Positions 8,105 through 17,123 of a stretch of DNA of 64,000 bases are shown in pieces (position 1 is the stretch's first letter; each line of letters starts with the position of its first letter). The stretch is from Anaerophilus nitritigenes (lineage in GTDB: Bacteria; Bacillota; Clostridia; Peptostreptococcales; Thermotaleaceae). The notes beneath the pieces are model-generated. The model saw nothing but the letters and a program-made list of their open reading frames with translations. It was not told the origin of the DNA and ran no database searches. The DNA lies in NCBI RefSeq assembly GCF_004138215.1, contig NZ_RYYS01000064.1:1-64000 (forward strand). The letters are read 5' to 3'. The position numbers were made by a program, and so were the translations under genes.

Positions 8105-8443
8105 CTAGTTTTCAGATTTTTCTTCAGAAGTGGCAACTTCTGCTGTGACATCTTTGATAGTACGTATTTTCTCTACAGCTTGTTTCATATCCATTTTTTT
8201 ATTTTCTACAGATTGAGAAATATTATCTTTAAGTTTCTCTATGTTATTATCTAATTGGTACTTTACTTCCCCAGCTTGATCTTTTATTTTTTTTCTAGTG
8301 TTTCTTCCTGAATCAGGTGCTAATAAAATTCCTGCTGCACTTCCTACGATTGTACCTACTAAACTTCCTAATGCCATACCTTTAGCAAATTTTTTTCTTT
8401 TTTCTAACTCTTTCTTTGCTTGTAATTGTTTTAATAATTTCAT
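8105..8443 (-). CDS. YtxH-domain protein
   Basis: 112 residues. A glycine-rich hydrophobic hairpin (GMALGSLVGTIVGSAAGILL, about residues 22-41) is followed by APDSGRNTRKKIKDQ, the YtxH-family signature, then a long charged amphipathic helix. It is a small stress-associated membrane protein found in many Firmicutes; its function is not established. First gene of a two-gene minus-strand operon with the DUF948 protein. Good AAAAGGAGTGAT ribosome site. Confidence 0.8.
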   Translation of the reverse strand: MKLLKQLQAKKELEKRKKFAKGMALGSLVGTIVGSAAGILLAPDSGRNTRKKIKDQAGEVKYQLDNNIEKLKDNISQSVENKKMDMKQAVEKIRTIKDVTAEVATSEEKSEN

Positions 8444-8545
8444 GGTATCACTCCTTTTATCATAATATTGGAAAATAATTCTATAATATTTTGTTTTATT
8501 ATATCATTGATTGAGCACAAAAGAAAAGGAAGATTTCAACCAATT

Positions 8546-8574
8546 TTGACAATAAATTATTTTTATGCTATACT
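8546..8574 (+). promoter_or_regulatory. Sigma-A-type promoter for the betaine transporter operon
   Basis: TTGACA (8546-8551), exactly 17 bases, then TATACT (8569-8574) preceded by TGC, an extended -10. It points at the opu genes and would start RNA near 8581. Confidence 0.7.
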
Positions 8575-8580
8575 TTTAAA

Positions 8581-8900
8581 CATTGAAATACAACTGTATA
8601 AAATTTCATATATAAACATACATATCTGTATATGATTATCTAAATATCTTATCTATAAGTGATTGATAGAAATGCCTACAAAAACTTATCATAATTACCA
8701 ACTATGAGCAGTGTTTATAAGAATATATGAATTTGTCATAAAAAATTTTGAAAAGATAGAAGATGGTTTGCCATGTTTTAATAAAACAGGTATTTTTGTT
8801 TTACCTCTTAAATTTAAATTAGATAGTTTGAAATAAATATGATTTGATAATAATAAGTTTATATATTAAATTTAAAAATACAAGGGAGGAATATTACAAA
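8581..8900 (+). other. Long untranslated leader of the betaine transporter operon
   Basis: If transcription starts at about 8581, the leader is about 320 bases long with no convincing ORF. Short complementary stretches exist (for example AAACAGGTA with a following TTTTACCT around 8790-8815). I recognise no known riboswitch class. It may simply be AT-rich spacer, or there may be a second promoter nearer the gene. Confidence 0.35.
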
Positions 8901-9926
8901 ATGAATTTTCTGAGTAAAAAAAAGAGTTTAAAAAAACTGATGATTCTGATTGTGGCTTTTTCTATGATTGGACTAACAGCTTGTGGAACAAACCAGCAAG
9001 AAGGATCAACAGAAAAACCAAAATTAATTTTAGGAGATGCAGGATGGGATAGCTTTACCTTTCATAATGAAGTAGCAAAAATTATTATTGAAGATGGACT
9101 TGGATACAAAACAGATGTTACAAGAGGATCAACTCCGGCTACTTTTATAGGACTTAGAAGTGGAGATATAGATATTTATATGGAAGCTTGGAGTACTCTT
9201 TTATCTGATTATGAGGATGCTATAGAAAGTGGAGATATTGTTGAATTGTCTATTAATTATGATGACAATGCACAAGGCTTTTATGTACCAACTTATATGA
9301 TCAAAGGAGACAAAGAAAGAGGAATCAAACCCACCACGCCAGATTTAAAATCTGTACAAGATCTTTTAAAATATCCTGAAGTTTTCAAAGATGAAGAAGA
9401 TCCTACAATGGGAAGAATATATGGGGCCATTCCAGGATGGGAAGTAGACAATATTATGAGAGAAAAAATCAAAACTTATGAATTAGATAAAAAATACAAC
9501 TATTTTAGTCCAGGCTCTGATTCAGCTTTAGCTTCGTCTATTGCAGCAGCTTATGAAAAGGGAGAACCATGGGTAGGATATTATTGGGAACCAACTTGGA
9601 TTACTGGAAAATATGATTTAACACTTTTAGATGATGTAGCGTATGATGAGAGTCTATGGGAAAAAGGTTATGCTTGTGAGTTTCCTTCAACTAAGGTAAG
9701 TGTTGCAGTAAATAAAGACTTAGTAAAAACAGCTCCAGATGTAGTAGACTTTTTGAAAAACTATAAAACAAGCAGTCAAATTACTAGTGATGCCCTTGCT
9801 TTTATGCAAGAAAATGAAGTAGAACCAGATGAAGCAGCCAAATGGTTTATAAAAGAACATGAAGAAATATGGACAAAATGGGTATCAGATGAAGTATCAA
9901 ACAAAGTAAAAGAGGCAGTAAAATAG
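8901..9926 (+). CDS. opuAC: Glycine betaine/choline-type ABC transporter substrate-binding lipoprotein
   Basis: 341 residues. A lipoprotein signal ends at the lipobox LTAC (about residue 28), followed by an OpuAC-family bilobed domain. Conserved aromatic sites expected to form the cation-pi cage are visible: GDAGWDSFTFH, YMEAWSTLL and GYYWEPTW. It captures a quaternary amine outside the membrane and hands it to the permease encoded next. An upstream ATA-type start is possible in frame, but GGGAGGA lies ahead of the ATG at 8901. Gene order is binding protein, permease, ATPase. The exact ligand (betaine, choline or proline betaine) cannot be told from the sequence. Confidence 0.88.
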   Translation: MNFLSKKKSLKKLMILIVAFSMIGLTACGTNQQEGSTEKPKLILGDAGWDSFTFHNEVAKIIIEDGLGYKTDVTRGSTPATFIGLRSGDIDIYMEAWSTLLSDYEDAIESGDIVELSINYDDNAQGFYVPTYMIKGDKERGIKPTTPDLKSVQDLLKYPEVFKDEEDPTMGRIYGAIPGWEVDNIMREKIKTYELDKKYNYFSPGSDSALASSIAAAYEKGEPWVGYYWEPTWITGKYDLTLLDDVAYDESLWEKGYACEFPSTKVSVAVNKDLVKTAPDVVDFLKNYKTSSQITSDALAFMQENEVEPDEAAKWFIKEHEEIWTKWVSDEVSNKVKEAVK

Positions 9927-9943
9927 AAAAGAGGTGAAATGAT

Positions 9944-10795
9944 ATGAATTCATTTCCAAATACATTAAGGATTGAAATTGGAAAATACGTAGAAAATTTT
10001 GTGAAATATCTTATTCGAAATTATGGAAGTTTCTTTGATGCAATAAAAGAAAGTATTTTATGGTTTTTAATGAAAGTAGAATTTTTTTTACAATGGTTAC
10101 CTTGGTGGTTTGTAATAGCAGTAGTTTTTATCATAGGATGGCGTATGAAAAAACTCTCATCAGGAATTGTATATGGAGTGATGTTATTTTTGATAGGAAC
10201 CTTTGGACTTTGGCAGATGATGATGTCTACATTGGCAGTAGTTTTAACCTCTGTAATCATTTCTTTAATTATTGGAATTCCAATGGGAATATGGATGGCC
10301 TATAGTGAAAAAATAGAAATGATTATGCGTCCTATACTAGATGGAATGCAGACTATGCCAACCTTTGTATATTTAATTCCTGCAAGTATGCTATTTGGAC
10401 TTGGAAAAGTTCCAGGAGTATTTGCAACTACTATTTATGCAGTAGCTCCTATTATTCGTCTTACCAATCTTGCTATTCGAAATGTATCCAAAGAGATGGT
10501 AGAAGCAGCTCACTCCTTTGGATCATCACCTATGCAAGTTCTAATTAAAGTAGAATTGCCACAAGCTCTCCCTACTATTATGACAGGAGTTAATCAAACG
10601 ACTATGATGGCCATGTCTATGGTAGTAGTAGCATCTATGATTGGAGCAAGAGGCCTTGGAGAACAAGTACTTCTTTCTATTAATAGACTAGACATTGCAA
10701 AAGGCACAGAAGCAGGACTTGCTATTGTAGTGATTGCCATTATTATTGATAGAATGACACAATCATTAGCAGATAAGTTTAAGATTTTAGAATAA
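9944..10795 (+). CDS. opuAB: Glycine betaine-type ABC transporter permease
   Basis: 283 residues with six or so hydrophobic segments and the BPD_transp_1 EAA loop (EAAHSFGSSP...LPQALPTIMTG, about residues 187-215) that docks on the ATPase. The N-terminal part resembles ProW/OpuAB. It lies 17 bases after the binding-protein gene and 17 before the ATPase gene, with its own GAGGTG site, so the three form one operon. Confidence 0.92.
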   Translation: MNSFPNTLRIEIGKYVENFVKYLIRNYGSFFDAIKESILWFLMKVEFFLQWLPWWFVIAVVFIIGWRMKKLSSGIVYGVMLFLIGTFGLWQMMMSTLAVVLTSVIISLIIGIPMGIWMAYSEKIEMIMRPILDGMQTMPTFVYLIPASMLFGLGKVPGVFATTIYAVAPIIRLTNLAIRNVSKEMVEAAHSFGSSPMQVLIKVELPQALPTIMTGVNQTTMMAMSMVVVASMIGARGLGEQVLLSINRLDIAKGTEAGLAIVVIAIIIDRMTQSLADKFKILE

Positions 10796-10812
10796 GAAAG
10801 CAGGTAATACCT

Positions 10813-11985
10813 ATGTCAGAAAAGATGGAAGTTAAAAATCTAACAAAAATATTTGGAAGACATCCAAAATCTATACTAAAAAAGATAAATGAAGGCATGA
10901 CTAAAGATCAAGTTTTAAACAAAACAGGTCATACTGTAGGACTTAATAATGTGTCTTTTGAAGTGAAAGAAGGAGAAATATTTGTAATTATGGGGCTTTC
11001 AGGAAGTGGAAAGTCTACCTTGATTCGTTGTTTAAACCTTTTGAATAAACCTACAGCTGGACAGATACTTTTTGAAGGAAAAGATATCGTAAAATTTAAT
11101 AAAACAGAATTAAGGAAATTTAGACAAAATAATATTGCAATGGTCTTTCAACATTTTGGACTTTTCAGTCATAGAACAGTTATTGAAAATGTAGCTTATG
11201 GGCTTGAAGTAAAAGATATTCCTAAAGAAAAAAGATTAAAGATTGCAAATGATACACTAGAAACTGTAGGACTTTTAGGATGGGGAGAAAAAATGATCCA
11301 TGAGCTAAGTGGAGGAATGCAACAAAGGGTAGGGCTTGCTCGTGCCCTTGCTAATAATCCTGATATTTTACTTATGGATGAGCCATTTAGTGCGCTAGAC
11401 CCAATGATAAGGCGTGATATGCAGCTTGAATTATTAGATATTCAAGCAAAACTTCAAAAGACTATTATATTTATTACACATGATGTAAATGAGGCATTTA
11501 AAATAGGAGATCGAGTAGCAGTAATGAAGGATGGACAAATTAAGCAGATAGGTACTCCTGAAGAAATTTTGGAAAATCCTGTGGATGAATATATCGAAAA
11601 TTTTATACAAGATATTGATAGATCAAAGATTTTGCAAGCTAAAAACATTATGTTTACTCCATCTCCTCTTTTATTTAGCAAAGATGGACTTAATGTAGCT
11701 ATGAAGGAAATGAAGTCTCATGGAATATCTAGTATATTTGTAGTAGATAAAGAAAGAAGACTCAAAGGGATTATTACAATAGATGATACTATAAAAGCAA
11801 TAAAGGAAAAGAAAAGTGTTGAAGATATTTTAAAACAAGATTACTTTATGACAGACCCTGAGATGTATGTGCAAGAACTTATTCCTAAAGCTGTAGAGAC
11901 AAAATATCCAATTGCAGTAGTAGATGATACAAAAAAACTTTTAGGAATTATTGTAAGAGCATCAGTACTTGCAGGATTAGTATGA
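10813..11985 (+). CDS. opuAA: Glycine betaine-type ABC transporter ATPase with CBS pair
   Basis: 390 residues. The nucleotide-binding domain has Walker A GLSGSGKST (about residue 60), signature LSGGMQQRVGLARAL, Walker B ILLMDEP and the H-loop histidine in FITHD. The C-terminal part (about residues 275-390) holds two CBS motifs. In OpuA transporters these sense ionic strength or c-di-AMP and gate uptake under osmotic stress. The presence of darA at 2.2 kb shows the cell uses c-di-AMP, but a direct link to this transporter is only inference. Confidence 0.92.
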   Translation: MSEKMEVKNLTKIFGRHPKSILKKINEGMTKDQVLNKTGHTVGLNNVSFEVKEGEIFVIMGLSGSGKSTLIRCLNLLNKPTAGQILFEGKDIVKFNKTELRKFRQNNIAMVFQHFGLFSHRTVIENVAYGLEVKDIPKEKRLKIANDTLETVGLLGWGEKMIHELSGGMQQRVGLARALANNPDILLMDEPFSALDPMIRRDMQLELLDIQAKLQKTIIFITHDVNEAFKIGDRVAVMKDGQIKQIGTPEEILENPVDEYIENFIQDIDRSKILQAKNIMFTPSPLLFSKDGLNVAMKEMKSHGISSIFVVDKERRLKGIITIDDTIKAIKEKKSVEDILKQDYFMTDPEMYVQELIPKAVETKYPIAVVDDTKKLLGIIVRASVLAGLV

Positions 11986-12007
11986 TCACAAAGCTATAAA
12001 TACAGAT

Positions 12008-12035
12008 TAAAAAGACGCTAAGGCGTCTTTTTTTG
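12008..12035 (+). terminator. Terminator of the betaine operon
   Basis: AAAAAGACGC / GCGTCTTTTT stem with a tetraloop-sized gap and T run. Confidence 0.9.
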
Positions 12036-12104
12036 TGTAATATTTTCTTGATATAAAAATACAGTAGTAAAGAATATGTTTATGAATCAAAAGGATGGTG
12101 AAGT

Positions 12105-12677
12105 ATGAATAAAATATGGGCTTTTATGATATTTTTTGGAATGGGTGTGGCAGCCATCACAAAAAAAATAGATATAGTCAATGATGTACTGATTAAAAAT
12201 ACTCAAGATGCAGTTATGTTTTCCATAGGTCTTACAGGGATTATGTCTGTATGGTTAGGACTTATGAATATAGCTAAAAAATCTGGTCTTATAGATAAAA
12301 TAGGGAAAATAATGAGTCCTTTTATGGGCATTTTATTTCCTGATATTCCTAAAAATCATCCTGCTATGAGTGCTATGGTTATGAATATGGCAGCAAATAT
12401 GTTTGGAGCAGGAAATTCTGCAACAGCGCTAGGTTTAAAAGCTATGGAGGATTTACAAAACCTAAATTCAAATAAAAGAAAAGCTACTAATGCTATGTGT
12501 ATGTTTTTGGTCATTAATATGTCCTCTATTCAGTTAGTCCCTCTATCTGTTTTAAAGATCAGAGTGGATACAGGAAGTGTAAATCCTACAGAAATTATAG
12601 GAACATCTTTAGTAGCAACCACTGTATCTACAATAGTCGGTATATTATCTTGTAAAATATTAGAAAGGAAAAGTTAA
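12105..12677 (+). CDS. spmA: Spore maturation protein A
   Basis: 190 residues, multi-pass membrane protein of the nucleoside-recognition (Gate) family. It has the SpmA-typical sequence MVMNMAANMFGAGNSATALG (about residues 89-108), close to SpmA of Bacillus. SpmA and SpmB are needed for normal spore core dehydration and heat resistance. Only 1 base separates it from spmB, and the order spmA-spmB is conserved. The ribosome site GGATGGTG is weak but correctly spaced. Confidence 0.9.
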   Translation: MNKIWAFMIFFGMGVAAITKKIDIVNDVLIKNTQDAVMFSIGLTGIMSVWLGLMNIAKKSGLIDKIGKIMSPFMGILFPDIPKNHPAMSAMVMNMAANMFGAGNSATALGLKAMEDLQNLNSNKRKATNAMCMFLVINMSSIQLVPLSVLKIRVDTGSVNPTEIIGTSLVATTVSTIVGILSCKILERKS

Positions 12678-12678
12678 T

Positions 12679-13209
12679 ATGATAAATTTATTACAATTTA
12701 TTTCTATCATGATGCTTCCGATTATGATTACTATGATCTTAGGACATGGAATGATAAAAAAAATTGATATATATGAAACGTTTGTAGAAGGAGCAAAGGA
12801 AGGCTTTAAAACTTCTATTCGTATTATGCCATATCTTATTGCTATATTTTTGGCTATTGGTATTTTTAAAGACTCTGGAGCATTGTATTTACTTATAAAA
12901 ATATTTTCTCCTATTACAAAGGCATTAGGTATTCCAAAAGAAGTACTACCTTTAGTATTTATGAGACCAGTATCAGGAAGTGGAGCATTAGGAGTTGTAA
13001 GTGATTTATTAAATACTTATGGGCCTGATTCATTTATAGGAAGAGTATCATCTACTATGATGGGATCATCAGAAACTATATTCTACACCATGGCTATTTA
13101 TTTTGGAGCGATAGGAATTAAAGAGAGTAGACATACTTTACTTGCGGCTATTATTTCTCACATAGGGGCAGTAGTAGCATCTGTATGGATTTGTAAATAT
13201 ATTTTTTAG
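12679..13209 (+). CDS. spmB: Spore maturation protein B
   Basis: 176 residues, membrane protein of the Gate family. Signatures are FVEGAKEGFKTSIRIMPYL near the N terminus and RPVSGSGALGVVSDLL with MGSSETIFYTMAIYFGAIG in the second half. It works with SpmA in the developing spore. AGAAAGGAAA near the end of spmA supplies the ribosome site. No terminator is seen after it. Confidence 0.92.
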   Translation: MINLLQFISIMMLPIMITMILGHGMIKKIDIYETFVEGAKEGFKTSIRIMPYLIAIFLAIGIFKDSGALYLLIKIFSPITKALGIPKEVLPLVFMRPVSGSGALGVVSDLLNTYGPDSFIGRVSSTMMGSSETIFYTMAIYFGAIGIKESRHTLLAAIISHIGAVVASVWICKYIF

Positions 13210-13447
13210 TAAATTACCTTTTGGGGAAGTTTTCTCTTTCTAAATTTTTGAATATAGAATAAAACTATTCTTTCTGATAAAATAATAGTAAGAATAAAAC
13301 TTATGGGGAGAGCTACTAAATCTATCAATTTACTGAGAAGGAATTATAACAATATAATTAAAAATAAAAAACAAATAAGGATGATTATTCATGGACAGTA
13401 GTAATTCTTTGGATGATTTGAATAGACTTCAAAGGGGGGAACTAGTA

Positions 13448-14335
13448 ATGAAAGTACGTAAGGCAATTATACCAGCAGCAGGACTAGGGACTAGATTCTT
13501 ACCAGCTACCAAGGCACAGCCTAAGGAAATGTTACCAATCGTAGATAAGCCTACGTTGCAATATATTATAGAAGAGGCTGTAGATTCTGGCATAGAAGAG
13601 ATTCTTATTATAACAGGAAGAAATAAATCTTCCATAGAAAATCATTTTGACAAATCAGTAGAATTAGAGCTAGAGCTTGAAATAAAAGGGAAAAAAGATT
13701 TATTAACACAAGTAAGAGAAATATCAAATATGGTCAATATCCACTACATTAGACAAAAAGAGCCTAAAGGATTAGGGCATGCTATATATTGTGCAAAAAG
13801 CTTTATAGGAGATGAGCCTTTTGCAGTTTTATTAGGAGATGATATTGTTGATGCACGAAAGCCTTGCTTAAAGCAAATGATTGAAGCTTATGATGAATAC
13901 AAGACATCTATTCTAGGAGTACAGGAAGTAGCCGTAGAAGATGTATGTAAATATGGAATTGTTGAGGGAAAGCAGATAGGAAGTAGGGTATATAAAGTAC
14001 AGGGACTTGTGGAAAAGCCTGCAGTAGAAGAAGCTCCTTCTAATGTAGCGATTCTTGGAAGGTATATCATAAACCCTGCAATATTTGAAATACTAGAGCA
14101 TATTAAGCCTGGAGCTGGTGGAGAAATACAGCTTACTGATGGATTAAAGGAGTTAGCACAAAGGGAAGCTATGTATGCTTATAAATTTGAAGGAAGACGA
14201 TATGATGTAGGAGATAAGCAAGGATTCTTAGAGGCAACAGTGGAGATTGCTTTAAAACGTGAAGATTTAAGAGAAGAGTTTCTTAAGTATCTAGTGAAGG
14301 TTGTAGAAAAAGAAATAAAAAGTACTGCAATATAG
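13448..14335 (+). CDS. galU: UTP-glucose-1-phosphate uridylyltransferase
   Basis: 295 residues. It makes UDP-glucose from UTP and glucose-1-phosphate for cell-surface glycans. The N-terminal nucleotide motif AAGLGTRFLPATKAQPKEM (about residues 9-27) and Lys in VEKP (sugar-phosphate binding, about residue 189) are present, as is GEIQLTDGL. An in-frame ATG at 13391 would add 19 residues, but GGGGGGAA just before 13448 and family alignment favour the shorter form. Nothing nearby shows which polymer uses the product. Confidence 0.93.
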   Translation: MKVRKAIIPAAGLGTRFLPATKAQPKEMLPIVDKPTLQYIIEEAVDSGIEEILIITGRNKSSIENHFDKSVELELELEIKGKKDLLTQVREISNMVNIHYIRQKEPKGLGHAIYCAKSFIGDEPFAVLLGDDIVDARKPCLKQMIEAYDEYKTSILGVQEVAVEDVCKYGIVEGKQIGSRVYKVQGLVEKPAVEEAPSNVAILGRYIINPAIFEILEHIKPGAGGEIQLTDGLKELAQREAMYAYKFEGRRYDVGDKQGFLEATVEIALKREDLREEFLKYLVKVVEKEIKSTAI

Positions 14336-14337
14336 GA

Positions 14338-14370
14338 TAAGATGGACAAATATTTGCTCATCTTTTTTGT
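14338..14370 (+). terminator. Terminator after galU
   Basis: AAGATG...CAAATATTTG...CATCTT forms a nested palindrome followed by TTTTTT. Confidence 0.75.
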
Positions 14371-14371
14371 A

Positions 14372-14443
14372 TTGACAAAAATTTATAAAAGTGATATTTT
14401 ATACATGTACTAAGTGTACTATTTTAAATAATACAAAGAGTAC
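14372..14443 (+). promoter_or_regulatory. Promoter and probable GntR operator
   Basis: TTGACA (14372-14377), a 17-base spacer, then TATTTT (14395-14400). Just downstream, several GTAC half-sites and an imperfect palindrome GTACTATTTTAAATAATAC (14416-14434) lie across the start of transcription. This is where an autoregulating YtrA-type GntR repressor would bind. Confidence 0.6.
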
Positions 14444-14461
14444 AATGTAGGAGGTGAAGAT

Positions 14462-14848
14462 ATGTTTATTATAGATCCTAGAAGCAGTACACCTATATAT
14501 CAGCAAATTATAGAAGGGGTTAAGGAAAATATCTTAAAGGGTTTAATAGAACCTGGAGATAAAATGCCTTCTGTAAGGGAGCTTGCAAAGATGATGACAT
14601 TAAATCCTAATACGGTAGCAAAAGCTTATCAAGAGCTAGAAAGACAAAAGGTCATAGAAACTTTTAGAGGGAGAGGAACTTTTGTATCTATGGAATACGA
14701 GGCAAAAAAGGATGGGGAAAAGATGACAGAGCTTAAAGATATTTTTAAAAAAGCAATTGTAGAAGCTTATTATATGGGAATAGATAAAAAAGAAATCATG
14801 ATTATGATTGATGAGATTATAAAAGAGTTGGAAGGAGGATCTAAATGA
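14462..14848 (+). CDS. GntR-family repressor, YtrA/YhcF type
   Basis: 128 residues. The winged helix-turn-helix (about residues 10-75) has the GntR signature ending SVRELAKMMTLNPNTVAKAYQELE. A short helical C-terminal tail replaces the large effector domain, as in the YtrA subfamily. Such proteins repress adjacent ABC transporters, often exporters induced by cell-envelope antibiotics. The stop overlaps the ABC ATPase start (ATGA), so the operon is coupled. AGGAGGTGAAG precedes the ATG. Confidence 0.9.
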   Translation: MFIIDPRSSTPIYQQIIEGVKENILKGLIEPGDKMPSVRELAKMMTLNPNTVAKAYQELERQKVIETFRGRGTFVSMEYEAKKDGEKMTELKDIFKKAIVEAYYMGIDKKEIMIMIDEIIKELEGGSK

Positions 14849-15744
14849 TTAGTGTAGTAGGCGTATCTAAATCATTAGGACAAAATAAAATATTAGATGA
14901 TGTCAATTTATTTGCAAAGGAAGGAGCAATCTACGGGCTATTAGGGCCTAATGGAGCTGGAAAAACTACTTTGATTAAAAATATGGTAGGCATTTATACA
15001 CCAGATGAAGGAGAAATTTTTATAGATGGACAAAAGCTTATAGATGGTTCTTCTATGAAAGAAAAAATTGCATATATACCAGATTATCAAAATTTCTACA
15101 ATCAATTTAAGGTAAAAGATATGGTGGATTTTTATCGACATACTTATAGAGATTGGAATGAAGAAAGATACCAAAAGCTAAAGGAATTATTTTCAATACA
15201 AGATCAAAAAAAAATAAGACAATTGTCTAAGGGAATGAAAACTCAGCTTGGTATACATTTAAATCTTTCTATTATGCCTAAAGTTATGGTGATGGATGAA
15301 CCTACAAGTGGACTAGATCCAGTCATAAGACGTGAGGTGCTTAATTTAATTGTACAAGAAGTGAGTTTAAATAATACTACTGTGTTGATCTCTACTCATA
15401 ATTTAGGAGAGCTTGAACAAATCTGTGATCATATAGGTATGATGAATAAAGGAAAAGTACTTTTAGAGACAAATCTTGATGATTTAAAAGAAAAGGTAAG
15501 AAAAATACAAGTAGCTTTTAAAGGAGAAATACCAAAAGAAATTAAAGAACATAAAGATCTTTTAAAAATAGAAAATGTTGGAAAAGTATATCAAATGGTT
15601 GTAAAAGAAGGAGTAGAAAAGGTAATGGAAGAGATTAAAAAATATGATCCAATTCTTTTAGAGACCATAGATATGAGTTTAGAAGAAATATTTATCTACA
15701 AGATGGGAGGAGAAGGCTATGAATTTGGTGACTTCACTTTTTAA
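14845..15744 (+). CDS. ABC exporter ATPase (YtrB/CcmA-like)
   Basis: 299 residues. Walker A GPNGAGKTT (about residue 34), signature LSKGMKTQLGIHL (a variant of LSGGQ), Walker B KVMVMDEPTSGLD, and His in STHNLGE are present. It powers the membrane protein encoded next. The 3' end overlaps the permease gene by 26 bases in another frame, a sign of tight coupling. The exported substrate is unknown. Confidence 0.9.
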   Translation: MISVVGVSKSLGQNKILDDVNLFAKEGAIYGLLGPNGAGKTTLIKNMVGIYTPDEGEIFIDGQKLIDGSSMKEKIAYIPDYQNFYNQFKVKDMVDFYRHTYRDWNEERYQKLKELFSIQDQKKIRQLSKGMKTQLGIHLNLSIMPKVMVMDEPTSGLDPVIRREVLNLIVQEVSLNNTTVLISTHNLGELEQICDHIGMMNKGKVLLETNLDDLKEKVRKIQVAFKGEIPKEIKEHKDLLKIENVGKVYQMVVKEGVEKVMEEIKKYDPILLETIDMSLEEIFIYKMGGEGYEFGDFTF

Positions 15745-16777
15745 TAAAAATTTATACAAAAAAGATATAAGACTTCATTGGGTTTTTGGAATTGTCATAT
15801 TTGGATTATTATTTTTAGATTTACCTATGAGTCATATTAGATATTTAAATGAGATTTCTAAGTTAGATCCTATGAGTTATCAATATATAGAAGAATTAGC
15901 TTGGAGATCATATATGATTACAGATCCTATACAAGGAGAAAGTCCTATACAATTTTTTATTCTTCTTATATTTCCTATTATGATAGCAGGATTTTTATTA
16001 GGAGAAGAAAGAAGAACAAAGACACTAGAGCTTTTAGGGGTTATGCCTTATAAAAGAGTACAAATTTATATGAGTAAAGTATTAGCAGGACTTAGTATAA
16101 TGATTGTTCCTTATCTATTAAACTTTTGTATTACTCTTTTGATGAGATATTCTATAAAGGAAGTAGCTAATCTTTATGGATATGGAGATGTAGTTCATTG
16201 GATATATATGAGTATTGTACCAATTTTATTATTTTTTAGCTTTTCTATGCTTATGGGAATGTTAGTAGGAACGACTATCGCACAAGTCATATTAACTGTT
16301 ATATTTATGTTTTTGCCTGGTGGACTTTGGGGACTTTTGATGATGAATGCTGAAGCGATACGGTATACATTAGCTATTCATTTTAATGATACATTCATTC
16401 GAGAAATGGGAGATATTGTAAGGTTTTTTACATTACCATTGTATATACTTCCTGAACGAACATTTCATGATTGTATAGATAAAATAAATTTAATAATGGG
16501 AATATTAGTAATCGCATCTATGATTATGATTTTTATAGGATATAGATTGTTCTTAAAAAATAAGATGGAGAGAAATGGAGAAATCCTTATGTTTGCAGGA
16601 TTAGAAAATTTCTTTAAAGTAGGAGTGGCTATTTGTACAATGCTCTTATTTGGACCACTTCTTACAGGAATTCTTCAAATAAATAGTATTGTATTATTAA
16701 TTATAGGCTATGTTATAGGATTAGGTCTTGGATGGTTTATTCCAAATTATTGTATACAAGTTAATAGAAGAGCATAG
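15719..16777 (+). CDS. ABC exporter permease (ABC-2-like)
   Basis: 352 residues with about six to eight hydrophobic segments. It begins with a cytosolic N terminus, then GIVIFGLLFLDLPMS, and carries GFLLGEERRTKTLELLGVMP after the second segment, a typical ABC-2 feature. The ATG is preceded by GGGAGGAGAAGG within the ATPase gene. It probably forms the exporter with the preceding ATPase; the GntR gene controls both. Substrate unknown, and no clear lantibiotic or bacitracin-type hallmark was seen. Confidence 0.85.
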   Translation: MNLVTSLFNKNLYKKDIRLHWVFGIVIFGLLFLDLPMSHIRYLNEISKLDPMSYQYIEELAWRSYMITDPIQGESPIQFFILLIFPIMIAGFLLGEERRTKTLELLGVMPYKRVQIYMSKVLAGLSIMIVPYLLNFCITLLMRYSIKEVANLYGYGDVVHWIYMSIVPILLFFSFSMLMGMLVGTTIAQVILTVIFMFLPGGLWGLLMMNAEAIRYTLAIHFNDTFIREMGDIVRFFTLPLYILPERTFHDCIDKINLIMGILVIASMIMIFIGYRLFLKNKMERNGEILMFAGLENFFKVGVAICTMLLFGPLLTGILQINSIVLLIIGYVIGLGLGWFIPNYCIQVNRRA

Positions 16778-16803
16778 TTTCACGTAAAAACCTTATAAAT
16801 CTC

Positions 16804-16830
16804 TTGACAATACATGTATATTTTTATAAA
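16804..16830 (+). promoter_or_regulatory. Probable promoter of the metG T-box transcript
   Basis: TTGACA at 16804-16809. The -10 is ambiguous: TATAAA at 16825-16830 gives a short 15-base spacer, and the perfect TATAAT at 16838 is too far for this -35. Confidence 0.45.
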
Positions 16831-16854
16831 TTATATATATAATAAGATTAATAG

Positions 16855-17100
16855 TAATGATGGGAAGAGTAAGGATATGGATTTGCAAAAGAGAGCCAGG
16901 ATTGCTGAGAACTGGTGCAAGGAAGATCTTGAAGATGGCCCCTAAACTGCATAGCTGAAAATGTTTTAGGCTATGCCGGAGTTGCATCCGTTAAAGGTGC
17001 AAAGTGAATTTCACTTACTAAGGTCTATATTGTGAAATATAGACAAATTAGGGTGGTAACGCGAGTAGATCTCGTCCCTTATCTTGGGGCGGGATTTTTT
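16855..17100 (+). promoter_or_regulatory. T-box leader for methionyl-tRNA synthetase
   Basis: Classic T-box architecture. Stem I carries GAGAGCCAGGATTGCTGAGAAC (16890s, AG-bulge/distal loop region), and the likely specifier AUG is at 16935-16937 in GAAGATGG. The T-box AGGGTGGTAACGCG lies at about 17050-17063, and a competing terminator CTCGTCCC...GGGGCGGGATTTTTT at 17071-17100. Uncharged tRNA-Met pairs with the specifier and T-box, preventing the terminator. The match between the AUG specifier and the downstream metG is strong support. Confidence 0.95.
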
Positions 17101-17123
17101 TGTATGCGAGTGAGGTGATGCTT

